Assembly (NCBI GenBank): GCA_009746045.1
Contig: RPFO01000214.1
Span: 1 to 30,504, forward strand
Direction: 5' to 3'
DNA from: Mesostigma viride
Lineage: Eukaryota > Streptophyta > Mesostigmatophyceae > Mesostigmatales > Mesostigmataceae
Length of the DNA: 30,504 bases
Shown: one piece after another, positions 18,589-28,000 of the stretch
How the letters are laid out: every line of letters begins with the position of its first letter
How positions within the stretch are numbered: the stretch's first letter is position 1
Made by a program: the position numbers and the translations under genes
Notes under the pieces: model-generated
Databases searched by the model: none
What the model was told of the DNA's origin: nothing
The model's input: only the letters and a program-made list of their open reading frames with translations

Positions 18589-20304
18589 TCACGCGGACGT
18601 CTTTTGTCTCTTCATATATTTCTTCACAAAGCGCCTCTTGTCGCGCGTGTCGGGGTCCTCGCGGTCGTCCAGGGGGAGGAAGTCTTCCGGGTAGTCCCTC
18701 CTCGTTCCGGGCTTCTTTCGCAGCACCTGGGTGCGCATGTACCTCTGAATATCGTGATCTTTCAATTCTTGCACACCTGCCTCGTTTGTTATCTGTTCTA
18801 TTTCCTCTAGTTGGTCAAGCGTATAGGGTAGACGGCTCGCGGAGTAGTGTTTTTCCCCTGTCTCGCTCGCTCCAATGGGAGGCCTTTCATAGTCGTACAA
18901 TGAAAAAGTCTCCTCACTGTCCCCTATGTAAGGGATATCCTTTTTTGGGACACGATGTCCAAAGTAGTCGTGGACGGTGTCAAGACCGTTGAACAGACGG
19001 TTATTGCGATGGAAGACAGGACCATGGAAGTCGTATTGGAGATCGCGGATAGGAGCCCACCTCGAATTTGCGGAATGGATCATTTCGTGTGCAAGGAACT
19101 GTAACAATCTCTGTGCGTTCGATCGGACCACTTTCCCCTCGTCTATCACGATTTCGGTCTCGGGAGAAAACTCCTTGAAGGCCTTGAGCGCAGATGGTCT
19201 TGCGAGTCCGATCTTGTTCTTGCCTAGCGAGTACGCAAGGGTTTCGGGGTCGTCTTCCTCATCTATTTTCCACAAGACTTCGTGTACAGGGAACGAGTTG
19301 GCAAAAAAGTTTTTGTTCACCACCATCGCCGCCTTTTTCAAGTCGCTTTCCGTCAAGTTCAGTTCCCCGTCTTTTAAGAGGGTTCGATCGATACCGGTCA
19401 CTTTTTCAAACTCTCTTACGGCCTTTTCCCAACGCCCTTTCATCGTTCCTATGGGTGGGCGCACCTGGCTCAACCTCTCTGTCATTCCCGGTCCCATCTT
19501 GTGGTCCCAATTCGCGCCTCTGGCACGCACTAGCTCGTCGAGGTTCAACTCCCCTCGTTGGACTCTATCCAGAAAGTTTTGATAACGTCTCGCGGCCTCC
19601 TCTTTTGACCAATCTTTCAACTTGTTTTTGCCAAAAGGTCCGTAGAAACTAGCGAACTCGACCCATGTGTCCGGAGTCTCATTTGTCCCCTTCTTTTCAT
19701 TGTAAACCCCGTCTTCAATCTTTACCCGTGGAGCAGCGTGTCTCCCGCCACTCCTTTTTTTCTTAGGCACGTTCTCCATAAATGCCAACTGGTCGTTATT
19801 GGACCTGCGGCGTTTCCTCGTGGGAGGAATGTCACTCGGCAGGGGTTCGGCCGCGGCTGGCGTAGTTATAAGGTCGTACATAGGTCGTGTCGGGGAAAAA
19901 GGGTGAGTAACCTCATAATCACGGTTTGTCAGCGTATCGAACGACAAATTCGGATCGGCGCCGAACATATCCAGGTCATAATGGATCGGGGGGACATCGA
20001 GTATATCGTCTGCATCGGTGAACACCGGATCTTGGGATATGGGGTCGCGCATGGGTTGTGTCGTGGGAGGAGAGTGGGTGACCCCATAAGTGTTCGGAAG
20101 GTTTTCCAAGTTCTCAATGAATCCCATCCATTCCTCCTTGTCTTCCTCCGTCAGGTCTGGTACCTCTTCGGCCCGCGCGACGTGACCTTTCCTCCGCACC
20201 GCCTTCTGGAGCGTCGTGCTTCGATGCGCGACCTTGGGCTCCTTGCGCTTTGGGGCGACGCGTCTCTTCGGAGTACTAGTCGCGATCTTCTTTTTCGGGG
20301 GCAT
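18589..20304 (-). CDS. SprT-like metalloprotease, copy 2, 571 aa, with disordered N-terminal region
   Basis: Intact frame; ATG 20304 (MPPKKKIATSTPKRR) is chosen over the longer frame because it follows a TATA-like box. Residues 1-45 are very basic. Residues ~70-150 are extended and contain YGVTHSPPTTQPMRDP and DYEVTHPFSPTRPMYD, two copies of a short motif. The block shared with copy 1 starts at ~210. HEMIHSANSRWAP is at 406-418 and HGP at 427, the HExxH...H zinc site of the SprT/Spartan family, which degrades proteins crosslinked to DNA. The basic end (KKYMKRQKTSA) may bind DNA. ART copy 2 is 49 bases upstream on the same strand. Confidence 0.9.
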   Translation of the reverse strand: MPPKKKIATSTPKRRVAPKRKEPKVAHRSTTLQKAVRRKGHVARAEEVPDLTEEDKEEWMGFIENLENLPNTYGVTHSPPTTQPMRDPISQDPVFTDADDILDVPPIHYDLDMFGADPNLSFDTLTNRDYEVTHPFSPTRPMYDLITTPAAAEPLPSDIPPTRKRRRSNNDQLAFMENVPKKKRSGGRHAAPRVKIEDGVYNEKKGTNETPDTWVEFASFYGPFGKNKLKDWSKEEAARRYQNFLDRVQRGELNLDELVRARGANWDHKMGPGMTERLSQVRPPIGTMKGRWEKAVREFEKVTGIDRTLLKDGELNLTESDLKKAAMVVNKNFFANSFPVHEVLWKIDEEDDPETLAYSLGKNKIGLARPSALKAFKEFSPETEIVIDEGKVVRSNAQRLLQFLAHEMIHSANSRWAPIRDLQYDFHGPVFHRNNRLFNGLDTVHDYFGHRVPKKDIPYIGDSEETFSLYDYERPPIGASETGEKHYSASRLPYTLDQLEEIEQITNEAGVQELKDHDIQRYMRTQVLRKKPGTRRDYPEDFLPLDDREDPDTRDKRRFVKKYMKRQKTSA

Positions 20305-20310
20305 TCGTCT

Positions 20311-20321
20311 CCCATACACTC
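20311..20321 (-). promoter_or_regulatory. TATA-like promoter (GAGTGTATGGG)
   Basis: Lies 7-17 bases before the ATG at 20304 in the gap between ART copy 2 and SprT-like copy 2. Confidence 0.5.
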
Positions 20322-20353
20322 TCGTAACATTATTTATCAACCGTCGCCGTCGA

Positions 20354-21952
20354 TCACATACGTCCGCGCAATCCTGTCCACGTCGGTTTCCCGGGGGGCG
20401 GTGCACTGTCCTTCTTAGCCACTCGCGCTTTCTTGGTCTTCTCCAAAGTTCGTTCGACCGGTTTCGGCGTTGCGTACGGTTCGGAACCCCGCTCGATCTC
20501 TTTCGGACGCGGAGGAGGGTCGTCGCGTCTCGCGGAAGGACCGCCTCCGCTTCCTCGCGACGAGTGGTCCGACTCCCGCTTCCTCTTCTTCGCGGCGAGC
20601 TCCGACCCGTCCACGTAGATTTCCGAGACCCATCGATCGATGTACGGATCGTGGTGGCCCCCTCTCTTGGCTCTTTTCACGACGCGGTCCCAACAGACCT
20701 CGTCTCGTACCGCCTTGTTCGGCGTGAACTCGGGGACTTTGGCCAGCATCGGCCTCCTGGTATGCGACTTGATCTGGTATACCACGCCCGGGGGCAACAA
20801 GATTTCCGCCTGTTCGGGTTCGGCCGCGATAGGCCATACGCACAAGGCAGGGGTCCCCGGCATGAGGTGGATGATCTTGAAGCAGCAGTCCGGCGTCCTC
20901 TCGCTCCCCCAGCTCGTCATCGCGGTCATGAACCGAATCGACTGGCTCGGGTCGACGGACGTCGACACGGGGTGCAGGTTTTTGTACACATCCGACGTAT
21001 GAAAGGCGGATTCCCCGTGTCGGTAATAGTCGTTGGACACGCCTCGGTACACGATCATTTCTCGTGTGACGACGGGGATGTCGCTCAGGATCTTATGAAA
21101 GTCCTCCTTGTACCGTATGGCGACGTCCCTCATGAAAGACGTTTTCAGGTATCGGTGCACCCACTTCGCCAACATGTAGAGGATGTCCATCAGCCTGTGG
21201 TCCAGCGTCGCGATGGTGTCGATCACCTCTTTCCACGTGGACAAGTTTGTAAGTCGGTTCCGGAGGGCCCTGTCCACGACAAGATCGACACCTGGATCCT
21301 TCTCGCGTTCCGCGAGGTGCGTTTCTAGGGAGGCGCGGAGCTCGCCCACGTCGCCGGGCCGATCGCACGTCTCGCGAGGGTCGATATCGGACCCTTCCAT
21401 GATCATGCGCACGAGAGTCGTCCAGGTCGGGTTGGTGTTGCGATGGAAAGGGATGGGACGTCCCGACTCGGCGTAATCCTTCTCCCTCTCCCTCTCGCTC
21501 ATGAGGCGTCGGAGGTACGTGCTCTTGTCCTCGTTCGTGAACAGGTGTGCGTCGTACGTGTAGTTGACGAGATCGATGAGGTCAAGCTGCGGGGCGGTCC
21601 GCAGGTACTCCAGACAATCGCGGAACCATTTCTCGTCGACCAAATCCCAAAAGCTGCCTCGCGAGTACCCCGTCAAGGTGGACAGCATCGGATCCAGGAG
21701 GTCGTGCGTGAACGTATGGATCGCGATCGAGTTCTCCCTTTCCGGCATCCACGACGGACGACGTGCGAGACTCACGGGCTCGACCGCGCTGTGACGGGAT
21801 TCTAATCTCGGGTAGTGCGCGGAGATCGTGCGATGGACGACCGACGGTTTGTGATCGAACGCCGCCCCTTCCTCGCAAAAGCGTCTGTGAGGCTCGCTGG
21901 CGTATCGCACGCTTCCGTCGTGGATTCGCCTGTCTGTCGTTACGTGCGCCAT
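20354..21952 (-). CDS. ADP-ribosyltransferase-fold protein, QxE type, 532 aa
   Basis: Intact frame; ATG 21952 (MAHVTTDRRIHDG) is preferred because the longer version would run through the divergent gene at 21995. The ART core has MIVYRGVSNDYY (Arg 303), HPVSTSVDP (Ser 330) and PEQAEILLPPG, where Gln381-Ala-Glu383 replaces the ExE of copy 1. QxE with R and S is the C3-like arrangement, so the acceptor residue may differ from that of copy 1. The N-terminal ~290 residues match copy 1. The C-terminal ~100 residues are basic and disordered (ELAAKKRKRESDHSS...). No signal peptide is seen. Confidence 0.85.
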   Translation of the reverse strand: MAHVTTDRRIHDGSVRYASEPHRRFCEEGAAFDHKPSVVHRTISAHYPRLESRHSAVEPVSLARRPSWMPERENSIAIHTFTHDLLDPMLSTLTGYSRGSFWDLVDEKWFRDCLEYLRTAPQLDLIDLVNYTYDAHLFTNEDKSTYLRRLMSEREREKDYAESGRPIPFHRNTNPTWTTLVRMIMEGSDIDPRETCDRPGDVGELRASLETHLAEREKDPGVDLVVDRALRNRLTNLSTWKEVIDTIATLDHRLMDILYMLAKWVHRYLKTSFMRDVAIRYKEDFHKILSDIPVVTREMIVYRGVSNDYYRHGESAFHTSDVYKNLHPVSTSVDPSQSIRFMTAMTSWGSERTPDCCFKIIHLMPGTPALCVWPIAAEPEQAEILLPPGVVYQIKSHTRRPMLAKVPEFTPNKAVRDEVCWDRVVKRAKRGGHHDPYIDRWVSEIYVDGSELAAKKRKRESDHSSRGSGGGPSARRDDPPPRPKEIERGSEPYATPKPVERTLEKTKKARVAKKDSAPPPGKPTWTGLRGRM

Positions 21953-21994
21953 ACCTATGCCGAGCGTTTTTTTTTTCGCTGTACCGTGTATACC
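21953..21994. promoter_or_regulatory. Divergent promoter region
   Basis: A 42-base gap between divergent starts. It holds a 10-base T run and GTGTATACC just before the ATG at 21995. Confidence 0.4.
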
Positions 21995-22323
21995 ATGTCC
22001 GGATCCGAAATCCTCTCCGGCTTCAAGGCTCTGCTGACGCCAGGCGATCTCACCCAGGACGCCATGCACATCCTGCGGATGCAGAGTTTCACCTACGCCC
22101 TGATCCTGGCGTTCCCGCTCATGGGGGCCAAGGCGCGCGAGAAGGTGAAGAGCGAGCGGTACGGCTTGAACATGGGCGCGCTCGCGGCGCCGTGTGTGTG
22201 TCGATGACCGACAACTTCCTCAAGGGCGGGATGTCGGGTCTGAAGACGGCCATCGGGTGGTTCAACGTCCTCGTCATGGCCGCGGTCTTGTACGGCAGCT
22301 ACTACGTGGCCCTGCTCGTATGA
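21995..22323 (+). CDS. Small two-span membrane protein; frame broken
   Basis: ATG 21995 (MSGSEILSGFKAL). The first frame ends at 22207, but near 22180-22200, in a GTGTGTGTG run, the coding sense moves to the frame that ends at TGA 22321-22323. A hydrophobic segment (FTYALILAFPLMG) precedes the break and FNVLVMAAVLYGSYYVALLV ends the protein. About 109 residues if read as one. A separate 39-codon gene from the ATG at 22204 is possible but less likely. Family not recognised. Confidence 0.6.
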
Positions 22324-22347
22324 GACGAAAAAAAAGTCGAAGGAGTT

Positions 22348-22354
22348 AGTATAT
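22348..22354 (+). promoter_or_regulatory. TATA-like promoter (AGTATAT)
   Basis: 10 bases before the ATG at 22365. Confidence 0.5.
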
Positions 22355-22364
22355 CGCATTCCGG

Positions 22365-22667
22365 ATGGCGAGCGTGATCACCGCACCCGTGGACGTCGCC
22401 AACAAGGTCACCGAGTCCGTCGGAGACGCCGCCTCCGCGACCGCCAAGAAGGTCGGGTTCGTGCGCGAGGACGGCAAGCTCGCGCCCATGTTCGCCGTCA
22501 CGCTCGCGGTCATGATGGGTCTGAGCGTGTTCACGGCGACCGACTCTCTGATCGCCGGCATGTTCCCGAGCACCGCCACCGGCGGAAAGAGGTACGCCAA
22601 GATGGCGGGCGCGTCTGTCATCGGGTTCGCCGCCTTCGTGGGCGCATGGTCCGCGTTCCGTCGTTAA
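22365..22667 (+). CDS. Small two-span membrane protein, 100 aa
   Basis: Intact frame from ATG 22365 to TAA 22665-22667. An amphipathic N-terminus (ASVITAPVDVANKVTESV) is followed by two membrane segments: APMFAVTLAVMMGLSVF and ASVIGFAAFVGAWSAF, with a short loop. It ends at TTAA, where the stop overlaps that of the convergent gene. A virion membrane role is inferred from context only. Confidence 0.75.
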   Translation: MASVITAPVDVANKVTESVGDAASATAKKVGFVREDGKLAPMFAVTLAVMMGLSVFTATDSLIAGMFPSTATGGKRYAKMAGASVIGFAAFVGAWSAFRR

Positions 22668-22993
22668 GTCCAGCCCGCGTACGCGGGAGCGCGAGGTCCG
22701 TGCTTCTGGTACCAATACAGGTATCCGGTGACAGCGCATATCGAAAAGGCGGCGATCGCGATCGTCGCGGACGTCGCTCGCTTCCTATCAAACTCCTCCT
22801 GCGCGGATCGGATCCCTTCGTCCCTCTCCATCTGCGACCGAGGCGTCGTGCCTTCTTTACGTTCGCGGAGTTCCATCTCTCGGAGGATCCGCGGCGCGTC
22901 TCGACTCCTACTATCCAAGTGCCACGCGGCGGACGCGCCGCCGATCCCGACCGCGCCGGAAACGAGTGTGAGTAATGGGAGGAGTCCGACCAT
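22664..22993 (-). CDS. Small two-span membrane protein, 109 aa
   Basis: Frame starts at ATG 22993 (MVGLLPLLTLVSGAVGIGG) and ends in TAA at 22664-22666. An N-terminal hydrophobic segment is followed by a charged helical stretch (RILREMELRERKEG...) and a second membrane segment (ATIAIAAFSICAVTGYLYWY). An upstream ATG at 23062 would add a charged leader and is less likely, as the DNA before 22993 is AT-rich and promoter-like. Convergent with the gene at 22365. Confidence 0.7.
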   Translation of the reverse strand: MVGLLPLLTLVSGAVGIGGASAAWHLDSRSRDAPRILREMELRERKEGTTPRSQMERDEGIRSAQEEFDRKRATSATIAIAAFSICAVTGYLYWYQKHGPRAPAYAGWT

Positions 22994-23083
22994 GTTCTTT
23001 ATTATTACATATTCATGAATAAAATTAGAGGTTCGTTCACGTCGGAACGCATGTTTTCTCATTTCACGGTAGGATAGGATCGA

Positions 23084-23798
23084 TCAACCGAGCAGTCGCT
23101 GAGGCCACTCGTCAAAGGCCCTCTGCATGACGGGGATGTCCCGTCGGAAGTACAGTTTGTACCCATTGTTTTCGCGGGTGGGGGGTTCGGTTCCGTGCGT
23201 CTTCTTGTACTCCTTGTACACCGCCCCCCGAACTGGATCAGGTGCGTGGCGTCGAAGTTTCCGTGGCCGTATCGGGCCTTCAAGAAGTCGACGCAGCGGA
23301 ACGGGACGTCGTTCTCCTTGTCCGCCTCCAGATCTTCGAGCACGGCGATCGACTCCGAGAACGCCTCGTGCAACGGACGCATGCGCTTGTCGCTCTTCAT
23401 CGCCTTCACGACCGCCTCGGGCGCGATCCAGGAAGAGTCCGTCCCGAACACGTCCTCGGACTTTGCCCCAAGAGCGGACAACAGCGCGCCGACGTGGACG
23501 GCGCCGTCCGCCTTCCTCCGGAGAAATGCGATGTGGCTCTCCGCCAGCGTGTTGGGGATCGAGAAGGGTTCCACGTCCGACCCGAGTGCGGGTGGGGGGG
23601 AGCGGGCGCGGGGGAGGGAGAGGGGGCGGTGGTGGCGCGCGGGGTCTCTTTCATGACACCCATATCGACGACGTCGAGGTTCTCCACCTCGGTCTTGGCC
23701 GCGGACCGTCGGGTCCTCTTGCGGGACTTGGTCTCGACGACGGGAGCGGCGGGGGCCGCGACGGCGCTGGTGTCTGGTTTCACGACGATCTTACCCAT
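23084..23798 (-). CDS. Unknown protein, basic/Pro-rich N-terminus plus conserved-looking C-terminal domain; frame broken twice
   Basis: ATG 23798 (MGKIVVKPDTSAVAAP) follows TATAAAA. The N-terminal ~70 residues are basic and Ala/Pro-rich. Near 23590, at a C/G-rich run, the sense shifts to the frame carrying PFSIPNTLAESHIAFLRRK and DVPFRCVDFLKARYGHGNFD. At the six-C run 23224-23229 it shifts again, and a C-terminal part with VYKEYKKTHG and an AFDEWPQRLLG end reaches the TGA at 23084-23086. About 238 residues. The C-terminal half looks like a folded domain but is not recognised. Confidence 0.6.
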
Positions 23799-23810
23799 CT
23801 CGTCTCGTGC

Positions 23811-23820
23811 TTTTATACCC
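23811..23820 (-). promoter_or_regulatory. TATA box-like element (GGGTATAAAA)
   Basis: 12 bases before the ATG at 23798. Confidence 0.55.
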
Positions 23821-23913
23821 ATCCCCTGGATCTTTTTCTCGTCTCGCCGAACGAACCTACGAGAGGAACGACACGAGGAAAGGTATCCGCACATTATTTG
23901 CGTGGCTGCTACT

Positions 23914-25075
23914 ATGGAAAGGCGCATGAAAGCGAGAAAGGAGATCTATCTGGATAACAATTCGACGACACGGCCGCATCCTTGCGTGTTGGACGTGTTT
24001 CGCAGGGTCGCGGAGACGTACGGTAACCCGTCCTCCTCCCACGAGATCGGCAAGGTTTCCCGCTCCCTCGTCGAGAAGGCGCGGGCCGACATCGCGCGCG
24101 ATCTGCGCGTCCCCGTCCGGTCCGTCCTGTTCACGTCGGGGGCCACGGAGAGCATGAACATCGTGTTGCAGGGCGTCATGGAGAAACACGGGTTCGAGGG
24201 CGTCGTGCTGACGTCGGCGATCGAGCACCCGGCGGGCATCAAGCCGTTGGAGCATCTGAAGAAGGAACACGGGGACAAGATCACGATCGTGCGGCTGCCC
24301 GTGGACGCGGAGGGGTTCGTGAAGATGGAGGCGCTCCGGGAGGCCGTCGACAAGTACGGATCGCGCGTGAAGCTCGCGAGCATCATCTACGCTAACAACG
24401 AGATCGGCACGATCCAGGATCTGTGCGCCATCCGGCGTGTCATCGGGGATCGCGTCCATTTCCACTCGGACACCACGCAGGCGGCCGGTAAGTTCCCGCT
24501 CAAGGGGTTTCGATGCCTGGACAGCTTCGTCGTGTCCGGCCACAAGATCCATTCGGTCAAGGGCGTGGGCGCGCTGGTCCTCCGCAAGTCTCCTTCGTGT
24601 CTGGCCCCTCTCACGTACGGCGGGGGACAGGAGAGGGCCGTGCGGCCCGGGACGGAGTCGCCGCCACTGATCGCGGCGCTCGCGGAGGCCGTGCGCGTCA
24701 ACCGCCGCCACGAGAGGAGGGACGTGGCGCGCATCCGGGCTCTGAGAGGACGCCTCGTGGCGGATCTGGAGAAGACGGGCGCGGTCGTCCACGGGCCGAA
24801 GGACGAGAAGTGGCGCCTGCCGAACCTGGTGAGCGCCGCTCTTCCCGTTCGCAGTTCGCGCGCGCTCGTCGCCCGGTTGGCGAAACGGGGGATCGCGATC
24901 TCGACCGGGTCGGCGTGTCATCTGAAGCGGCGCAGCGAGACGCTGAAGGCCATCGGACTGCCGGAAACTGGAGATGGGCACGGTCCGCATCGGGTTGAGC
25001 GCGTATACGACGGCAGAGGAAGTCGCGCATTTGATCCGGATTATAGCTTTACCAAACCTTGAACGGTTTGAATGA
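23914..25075 (+). CDS. NifS-like cysteine desulfurase; frame broken near the end
   Basis: ATG 23914. The protein follows the NifS/IscS class of PLP enzymes, which take sulfur from cysteine for Fe-S cluster or thionucleoside synthesis. Visible residues: IYLDNNSTTRP (11-21), GNPSSSH (37-43), SGATESMN (75-82), His105 (AIEHP), NNE (161-163), Asp186 and Gln189 (SDTTQ), the PLP lysine 211 (SGHKIHS), and catalytic Cys335 (STGSACHLK). All key residues are present. At about 24966 one base breaks the frame; the family's TVRIGLS-type end continues in the other frame to the TGA at 25073-25075, overlapping the 3' end of the convergent gene. Without correction the frame ends at 25062. NifS-like genes occur in several large DNA viruses. 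Confidence 0.9.
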
Positions 25076-28000
25076 TGGATGCCGTCTCGCCCAGTGTCCT
25101 TAGATAAGGCATAGCCGCTCGCAACGTGGCCACCAAGCGTGGATAATCCTGTTGCGCGTAACTCAATGCCCTATCGGCTTGTGCGGTAGCCACGTCAAGT
25201 GCTACCGCTTGAGCTATTTGTGCTGGGTCCCTATCGACGATGCCCATCACGTAAGGTTGGATTCGTCGCGCCCCCTCTGCAACATCTCCGAGGCCAGGTG
25301 TGTGCGTGTACAACCATTCCAACAAGCTCCTGACCATCTCTTCTCTAGCCCGTGGATCTGTGATGAGACTAACACTCCTCACTCCTTCCGCTGTGGGATC
25401 CACTTGGTTAAAATTGCCTCCCATTCGTCTCCCCGTCTGCCACCCCCGTGTCACACCCGTGGCTACAGCCGAGGACGGGCCCGCTCCATTCGAAGGAGGC
25501 GTTGCTGATGCCGTATCGGCGTTCTCGCTTTTCGCAATCTTTGACAGCTCTTGACGGGATCCCCTTATGACTCCTAGACGAATAGCCCTTCGTCGGAGTT
25601 CTTTAATTACTTCTGCATGTCGGTTTTCTTGGACCCGTTGGATGACCCATTGCGGCACTCCCGTTGTGGCCAGGGGCTCGAACGGGGTTGTGGGATTGTG
25701 AGGATAAGATTGCGAGTTGGGTAAAAAACGGATTGTGCGATTGAGGCGGGGTTTCTTGTACGGGTTGCATGACCGCTTTTCCTCTATCGTCTTGCAGACG
25801 AGCCGGAGGTCCTGTCACGGGATGTTGATGCGCGCCAGGGGCGTAGTTAGGTGTGGGGCTCAAATTCCCTAAAACGGACGTCGCGGCGTTTTGGAGCCCC
25901 GTGAAAGTGCTAGCCACCGCAGGTGCTGAACCTCCCATGCCCATGCTCGAAGCCGCCGCTTGTAACAGCAATGGCGCAATGATAGCTAGCGCCTTGATCC
26001 CTCGATTGATCAAGGTTTTTTGTTTTGTTTTGTCCTTTTGTGACTTCCTATCGGGTTTGAAATAACCGCGCATGGAGTCTCTAATCTGGTTAGTCAGTGC
26101 CTCTTGCAACTCTTTTAACCTATCTAATACCTTGGTTGTGTCATTGTGACCACTCCTCACTACATATTCCCAACTCCTGATAATATCGTTCACTTCGATG
26201 AGGTCGTCGACGCGAGGGATGGAAAAGTCCTCGAATACCTTTCGCGCGGTTTCCAACCCCGTTTCGAGTGCCTTGATTCTATCCCGCGAAGTATCGAGTT
26301 CTTGGGACTCGGCTTCGATTATCGCATGAGCCGCGATCTTATACTTTTCGAGGTCGCGTAGTAACGTGTCTTGTTCCTTTCCGGCTTTCTGTAGCTGCGT
26401 TTGAAGATTATCGTTTTGTCCCGTAGTTTTTTGTGTAGCTCCTTCAATGTATTATATTCCTGCTCGATTTGTTGCTTTTCCTGGCTTATATGGGTTATCC
26501 GCGTGGACGATTCGTCATTTCTTGTTTGTAGAAGTTCTCTCATGCGTTTCTTGACCCCATCCATTTTATTTTCGTTATCCTTGATTTTCCTTGTCAAATC
26601 TTCGGTCTGTTTATTGAGTTCATTGTTCTTCTTGATCATGTCCTCCTCCTTAGCTTCCATCGCCTGCTTTTCGTTTTGTAGGCGAACTATGGTATCGTCG
26701 CTCTGACGTTGTCTCTCCATCGCTTCTCGCAGCAGACGACCTTGTTCATCGAGTTGCCTATCTCTTGTCTGTATCATGTTTTTGGCTTCTTCTACGTCCT
26801 GGATCTTTTCCGCGATTCTAGTGGCCGTCTCGGCGCTAGACGTTTCCAATTGTCGTTTAAGCTGCCCCAATTGTGATTCCAAACCTTCTTTAACGCTCGA
26901 AAGCATATCGTGTTTCTGTTGAAGAGTTTCGAGCGCGCCATTCGCCGTGCGCGTTTGTTCCTCTGCCTCCTCTCGGACTCTTTTCAACTCGGCCGCGTGT
27001 TCTTCTCGAGACGCGCCCAGTTCCGATCGGAGATCGTTATACTCTGCGCGTGCGTTCTCCAATTCTTTGGTCACTGCCGCGTACTGTGTTGACAGTTCAA
27101 CCTTGTCAGCATTTAAACGCTCGATCTCCTCCGTTTTTTCTGTAAGCGTCAACGTATGGCTATCGTGTACGCGTATCATCTCCGCTTCGTATGCTGACAC
27201 GCGGGTTTCGAGTTCGTTCTTAATCTCGCTCAACTCCGCCTGTAACTGTTCGTTGTGCGACAATAATGCAATCTCGGTCACTTTTAACCGTTCTCTTGTA
27301 TTTTCGGATTCTATAATTTTTGTTTTCATACGTGCAAACAGTATTTCCATCTCCCCCCTTTCCGCTTCGTTCAGTAATACGTTGTGTCTTAATATGCGGA
27401 TCTCTCCTGCGAGCGATTCCTTCTCCGCTTCCAACCCTGATAATGTTCTCTTGAGATCTCTGATCTCATTCATTGTACTATTGGTTGCATCCGCATGTCG
27501 TTGGATCATGGTTTGTATGGTATCTTTCATGTCGTTGCTCAACTCCCCAAGTCTATAAATCTCATCTCGTAACTCGGTCTCCAACGCGGCCGCCTGGTCC
27601 GACGCCTCGCGGTTCCTCTCCTCGATTTGACGGATGGTTGTTTCGTAACGAGCCTCTCGTTCTCCCATTATGCGCTCGTGCGTGATTCGAAGTTCATCGA
27701 ACTCTCGCCTCTTTTCCACTATCGCCTTTTCGATACCCGCTTTGGCATCCTCTTCCGATTTCGTTTTTTGGGCATGCAATGTTCTCAGCTCATCCAATAG
27801 ACGTACTATCTCTCGGTTGTAAGCAGTTTGTGCGTCGTTCTGGCGGCCTCGAAATCTCTTCTTAGCGATTTGACCAATTCTTCTCCAGCTCGTTTCGTCG
27901 CCTCTAGTTCTTCTCGGAGTCGCTGGCCACTCGCCGTTTCCTCGCTTAGACGATTTTTGACGTCTTCCAACTGTTGTTGTAACCCTTCCCTCTCGGTCCT

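Noticed and set aside
20305-20406. Longer start for SprT-like copy 2 (34 more residues)
   Set aside because: It would cover the TATA-like box and overlap the ART copy 2 coding end.
23242-23913. Upstream extension of the NifS-like gene
   Set aside because: The extension lies opposite the gene at 23084-23798, and the NifS fold begins just after the ATG at 23914.
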